35,507 bases of DNA, from positions 1 to 35,507 of the IMG/VR virus record IMGVR_UViG_3300033571_029332. The stretch is one strand, 5' to 3'. Positions within the stretch are counted from its first letter, which is position 1. Every line of letters starts with the position of its first letter. The DNA is from a virus. This document shows, one piece after another, positions 33,373 to 35,507 of the stretch. A model generated the notes under the pieces. It searched no databases. It saw only the letters and a list, made by a program, of their open reading frames with translations, and was not told where the DNA came from. The position numbers and the translations under genes were made by a program.

Positions 33373-34266
33373 ATGAGCACACATAAAGCAACTATAAGAA
33401 GGTTGCCTGTACTTAATGCCCAAGGAAAAAGGGAAGATGTTGTTTTAAGAATTGATTCAAATAAAAATGAATACATGAAAGTTGATAATTACTGGATCAG
33501 GAATTTTTCAAAAACAAATGTTGTTCCAAAAGATATAAACAATCTTTATGATGATTCAGATATCAAAGTAATAATAGAAAATGAAATTAAAAATGAAAAA
33601 TTAACAGCACCAAATCTTCTTGAAGAAAATATTTATTTTGATGATGTTTTAATTATTTCTGATGGATTGGGATTTAATGATCATAAAAATTTACTACAAG
33701 ACATTAGGAGCAATGTTTGTGTTATTGCGCTTAACAAAACTATGGTTTTTTGGGAAGCTATAAAATTCCCAGATTTTTATTTAATATCAAGTCCGTTTGA
33801 AAATTGTTTGGCAGATATACCGAAAAAAGGATATCCAAAATTAATTGCTAGCAGAAGAACATGTCATAAATTCATAAGTGCATACAGAAATGTAATATAT
33901 TTTTATGATCCTACATGCGATGATAAATATAAAAGCCCAGTAGCAAAAAATTCATCAATTTACATAGATGAATATAGAAATCCAATATGTGCAGCCCTGA
34001 ATTGTTCTTTTAATTTTAGAGCAAAAAACATATATTTAGCATATTGTTCTGATGGGTACAAAGCTCACAGACCGGGCTGTATCAGTGTTGATGAAAATTC
34101 ATTTTGTTATCCACAGCAACAGTTAGCAAATAATATTGTCAACGCAAATATTTTTTGGAATAAATTTTCTAATCCAAACAATAACATTTATTACACAGGA
34201 ATTAAAAATTCATTTTCATTTGCTAAATATGTTGAAAGTGATGATTTTAGGAAACTAATAAGTTAG
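33373..34266 (+). CDS. DUF115/Maf-like protein (possible glycosyltransferase-type enzyme)
   Basis: In this 297-residue protein, residues about 90-230 resemble the DUF115/motility accessory factor group. They contain DVLIISDGLGFNDHKNLL (a G-x-G-type first loop), VCVIALNKTMVFWEAIKFPDFYLI (the 'ALN...PDFYL' part), then KLIASRRTC and NIYLAYCSDGYK. Such proteins are linked to glycan transfer onto flagella and capsules or to pterin chemistry. The N-terminal 60 residues are a separate small basic domain. Gly-Pro-Ser, usual in the first loop of DUF115, is replaced here by DGLGF. It lies just after the fibre array, so modification of fibres or host sugars is a possible role. The upstream TTAGG may be a weak ribosome binding site. 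Confidence 0.42.
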   Translation: MSTHKATIRRLPVLNAQGKREDVVLRIDSNKNEYMKVDNYWIRNFSKTNVVPKDINNLYDDSDIKVIIENEIKNEKLTAPNLLEENIYFDDVLIISDGLGFNDHKNLLQDIRSNVCVIALNKTMVFWEAIKFPDFYLISSPFENCLADIPKKGYPKLIASRRTCHKFISAYRNVIYFYDPTCDDKYKSPVAKNSSIYIDEYRNPICAALNCSFNFRAKNIYLAYCSDGYKAHRPGCISVDENSFCYPQQQLANNIVNANIFWNKFSNPNNNIYYTGIKNSFSFAKYVESDDFRKLIS

Positions 34267-34272
34267 AAGTAT

Positions 34273-34575
34273 ATGAAACAGGATAAAAATTCAAAACTTT
34301 GGTCACATAATTTTCTGAATGATTTCAAACATTGGGTTGAAGAATCAGAAAAAAATGGTAATTTATACAAAGGCATTCATGTGGTTCCAAACGGATCATA
34401 TGAAAACATTTTAGAAAATATTGATTGCCCATTCCATCCTGATGATAGGAAATGTATTGCTAAAAGTTTTATGAAACATGGAGCAGTCATTAAAGAAGTG
34501 TTTGATGATTTGTATCTTTTGAAAACAAAAAAAGGCAAATTTTATATTAAAAAAGATTTAGCCAAAGAAGCCTAA
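34273..34575 (+). CDS. small hypothetical protein ending the rightward block
   Basis: This 100-residue, Lys-rich soluble protein is not a family I recognise. It is predicted to be mixed alpha/beta, with a helical start (FLNDFKHWVEESEK), a CPFHPDDRKC segment in the middle and a C-terminal strand pair (DLYLLKTKKGKFYIKKDL). It follows the DUF115-like gene by 6 nt with only a weak AGAAG ribosome binding site. Its stop codon directly abuts the stop codon of the convergent gene on the other strand. Confidence 0.65.
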   Translation: MKQDKNSKLWSHNFLNDFKHWVEESEKNGNLYKGIHVVPNGSYENILENIDCPFHPDDRKCIAKSFMKHGAVIKEVFDDLYLLKTKKGKFYIKKDLAKEA

Positions 34576-34917
34576 TCATTTTTTTGGTGGAATTATTTTT
34601 TGCTCATTAGTATCTTGGATCTGTAAAACAGATCCAGTTGCTGGGCATTGAATATCTTCAGTTGCTTTGTGATATCCATCTTCATATGCTTTCGTGGTAT
34701 CCTTTTCAGCCTCTTCTATTCCTTTTGCATATCCAGCCAAGAAAACATCATTGTTTTTAACATTTTGGGGATATTGCTCACAGAGACTGTTAACAGTGCG
34801 CTGTATTTCATGATGTGAGTTTGTCAAATTTGTTATAGAAATTATTGTAAAGGTGCTAACAGTCACACTAAAAAGTGAAAGTACAACTATTGAATAGTCA
34901 AAAAATTTATTTTGCAT
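34576..34917 (-). CDS. small protein with N-terminal membrane anchor or signal peptide
   Basis: This is a 113-residue protein. Residues about 8-30 are hydrophobic (YSIVVLSLFSVTVSTFTIIS), acting as signal anchor or signal peptide. The remaining 80 residues are polar and acidic, probably outside the cytoplasm, with two Cys (CEQYPQ and QCPATG) that could form a disulfide. No lipobox (L-x-x-C) was seen at the end of the hydrophobic stretch. A strong ribosome binding site (AGGAGG) lies 5 nt before the ATG. A role in lysis or superinfection exclusion is conceivable but nothing specific supports it. Confidence 0.68.
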   Translation of the reverse strand: MQNKFFDYSIVVLSLFSVTVSTFTIISITNLTNSHHEIQRTVNSLCEQYPQNVKNNDVFLAGYAKGIEEAEKDTTKAYEDGYHKATEDIQCPATGSVLQIQDTNEQKIIPPKK

Positions 34918-34967
34918 AGCAGCCTCCTGTGCCTGTTACTGTATCGACAAAATTCTCAAAATCAAAC

Positions 34968-35270
34968 TTATTTTATAAATTTTTCATCAGACTTGGGCCA
35001 TAGATGAGTGAAGCCACCCGGAACAAATTTGTAACCTCTTTTTTTAAGGTTTTCTCGTAAAGAAGCATAGCTTGGGGCTTCTTCTACTATAAGTTCCCAA
35101 TCCATGCGATTTGGAAAATAATGGCTATCTAACTGAAATTTTTTATCATTATTAAGGTTGATGCTGTTTGTTTGTAGATTTCTTTTGTAAATGCTTTTGC
35201 CATCTGATTCTGCAACAGCTAATACTTCTGCTATTTTTTTATCTCTTCTTGCCATGTACAAAAATTGCAT
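34968..35270 (-). CDS. small hypothetical protein
   Basis: This is a 100-residue protein of unknown function. The ATG at 35268-35270 is preferred over the GTG one codon upstream because AAGGA then has a 5-nt spacer; a third option, ATG at 35255 (MARRDKK), has no better signal. The N-terminus is basic, and the middle has ELIVEEAPSYASLRENLKKRGYKFVPGG, a helix-loop pattern without a known motif. Its ribosome binding site lies inside the end of the upstream gene, so the two genes are translationally coupled. A 50-bp gap follows before the membrane-anchored protein gene. Confidence 0.62.
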   Translation of the reverse strand: MQFLYMARRDKKIAEVLAVAESDGKSIYKRNLQTNSINLNNDKKFQLDSHYFPNRMDWELIVEEAPSYASLRENLKKRGYKFVPGGFTHLWPKSDEKFIK

Positions 35271-35272
35271 CA

Positions 35273-35507
35273 CTATCCTTTACGATTCAGTAAAATTTTA
35301 AACAGTTCTTCCAAAAATATTTGTTTGTAGATACTGTTTTCTCCCAAGGAATCAATAAAAGCAGAAACGCCTTCATTTGACTCTTTTAAAATATCTTTAT
35401 CATCAAAAGGTTCTATGTTTTCCATAAAGTATTTATATGAAATTAGAAATAACTTTGCAATATTATATTGTGGAGAAGATAATAATATAATACAAAACCT
35501 ACATGAC
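35273..35507 (-). CDS. partial hypothetical gene running off the right edge
   Basis: A leftward frame is open from the right edge to a TAG at 35273-35275. It could start at the ATG at 35425, giving 50 residues beginning MENIEPFDDKDIL, but no ribosome binding site precedes that ATG. The frame stays open for 27 codons upstream with protein-like content (SSPQYNIAKLFLISYKYF), so a longer gene cut by the window edge is more likely. The function is unknown; the visible part is helical and acidic. The end of the gene supplies the ribosome binding site of the next one. Confidence 0.5.
   Translation of the reverse strand, partial: SCRFCIILLSSPQYNIAKLFLISYKYFMENIEPFDDKDILKESNEGVSAFIDSLGENSIYKQIFLEELFKILLNRKG

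Noticed and set aside
34617-34635. Perfect inverted repeat GGATCTG-TAAAA-CAGATCC as a terminator
   Set aside because: No T-run follows on either strand and it lies inside a coding sequence; it may be chance or codon-driven.

Overview
The window looks like part of the late structural region of a large contractile-tailed bacteriophage (Caudoviricetes, myovirus morphology), probably a jumbo or T4-like relative. Three things support this. First, there is a nearly complete, same-strand tail and baseplate assembly series: tape measure, tube initiator-like protein, then proteins resembling T4 gp53, gp27, gp5, gp25, gp6 and gp7. Second, four very large modular fibre or adhesin genes follow it. Third, the genes are very tightly packed. 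The DNA is AT-rich (judged by eye, not computed). The host cannot be named from the sequence. Many genes have AGG/GAGG-type ribosome binding sites, so the host presumably uses Shine-Dalgarno initiation, although several genes notably lack such a site. No tRNA, CRISPR array, integrase, terminase, capsid, portal or sheath gene was recognised in the window.

Layout. Positions 1-2235 are a leftward block: a coiled-coil protein with a C-terminal membrane segment, a class II CCA-adding/poly(A) polymerase-like nucleotidyltransferase, and the N-terminal part of a ClpP-fold protease cut by the window edge. A 47-bp divergent AT-rich gap (2236-2282) separates it from a rightward block running without interruption from 2283 to 34575. 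That block starts with poorly known structural proteins (2283-5107), including a pair of reading frames at 2692-4558 that probably encode one protein split by a +1 frame change. The tape measure gene (5104-8988) and the baseplate genes (8999-18657) follow, then two fibre or baseplate-attachment proteins, a small glycosyltransferase-like protein and a coiled-coil protein (18654-21193).

Positions 21197-33340 hold four consecutive paralogous fibre genes that share an N-terminal module but carry different distal domains: PKD domains, a proline-rich stalk, Kelch-like propellers, RCC1-like repeats and a Cys/His-rich domain. The largest is 2207 residues, and its 18 Kelch-like repeats fall into three groups of six. 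Positions 33373-34575 carry a DUF115-like protein and a small unknown protein. Positions 34576-35507 are a convergent leftward group of three small unknown genes, the last one cut by the right edge.

How the parts fit together. The tape measure sets tail length. The gp27/gp5-like hub and spike, the gp25/gp6/gp7-like wedges and the gp53-like component form the baseplate around the tube initiator. The proteins at 18654 and 19158 probably link the baseplate to the fibres, and the four fibre paralogues supply alternative or combined receptor-binding surfaces. Two glycosyltransferase-like genes flank the fibre array. The least explained features are a recurrent TAAATA motif 11-12 nt upstream of several starts that lack a ribosome binding site (possible late promoters giving leaderless mRNAs), the putative +1 frameshift, and the 3 x 6 propeller architecture of the giant fibre.
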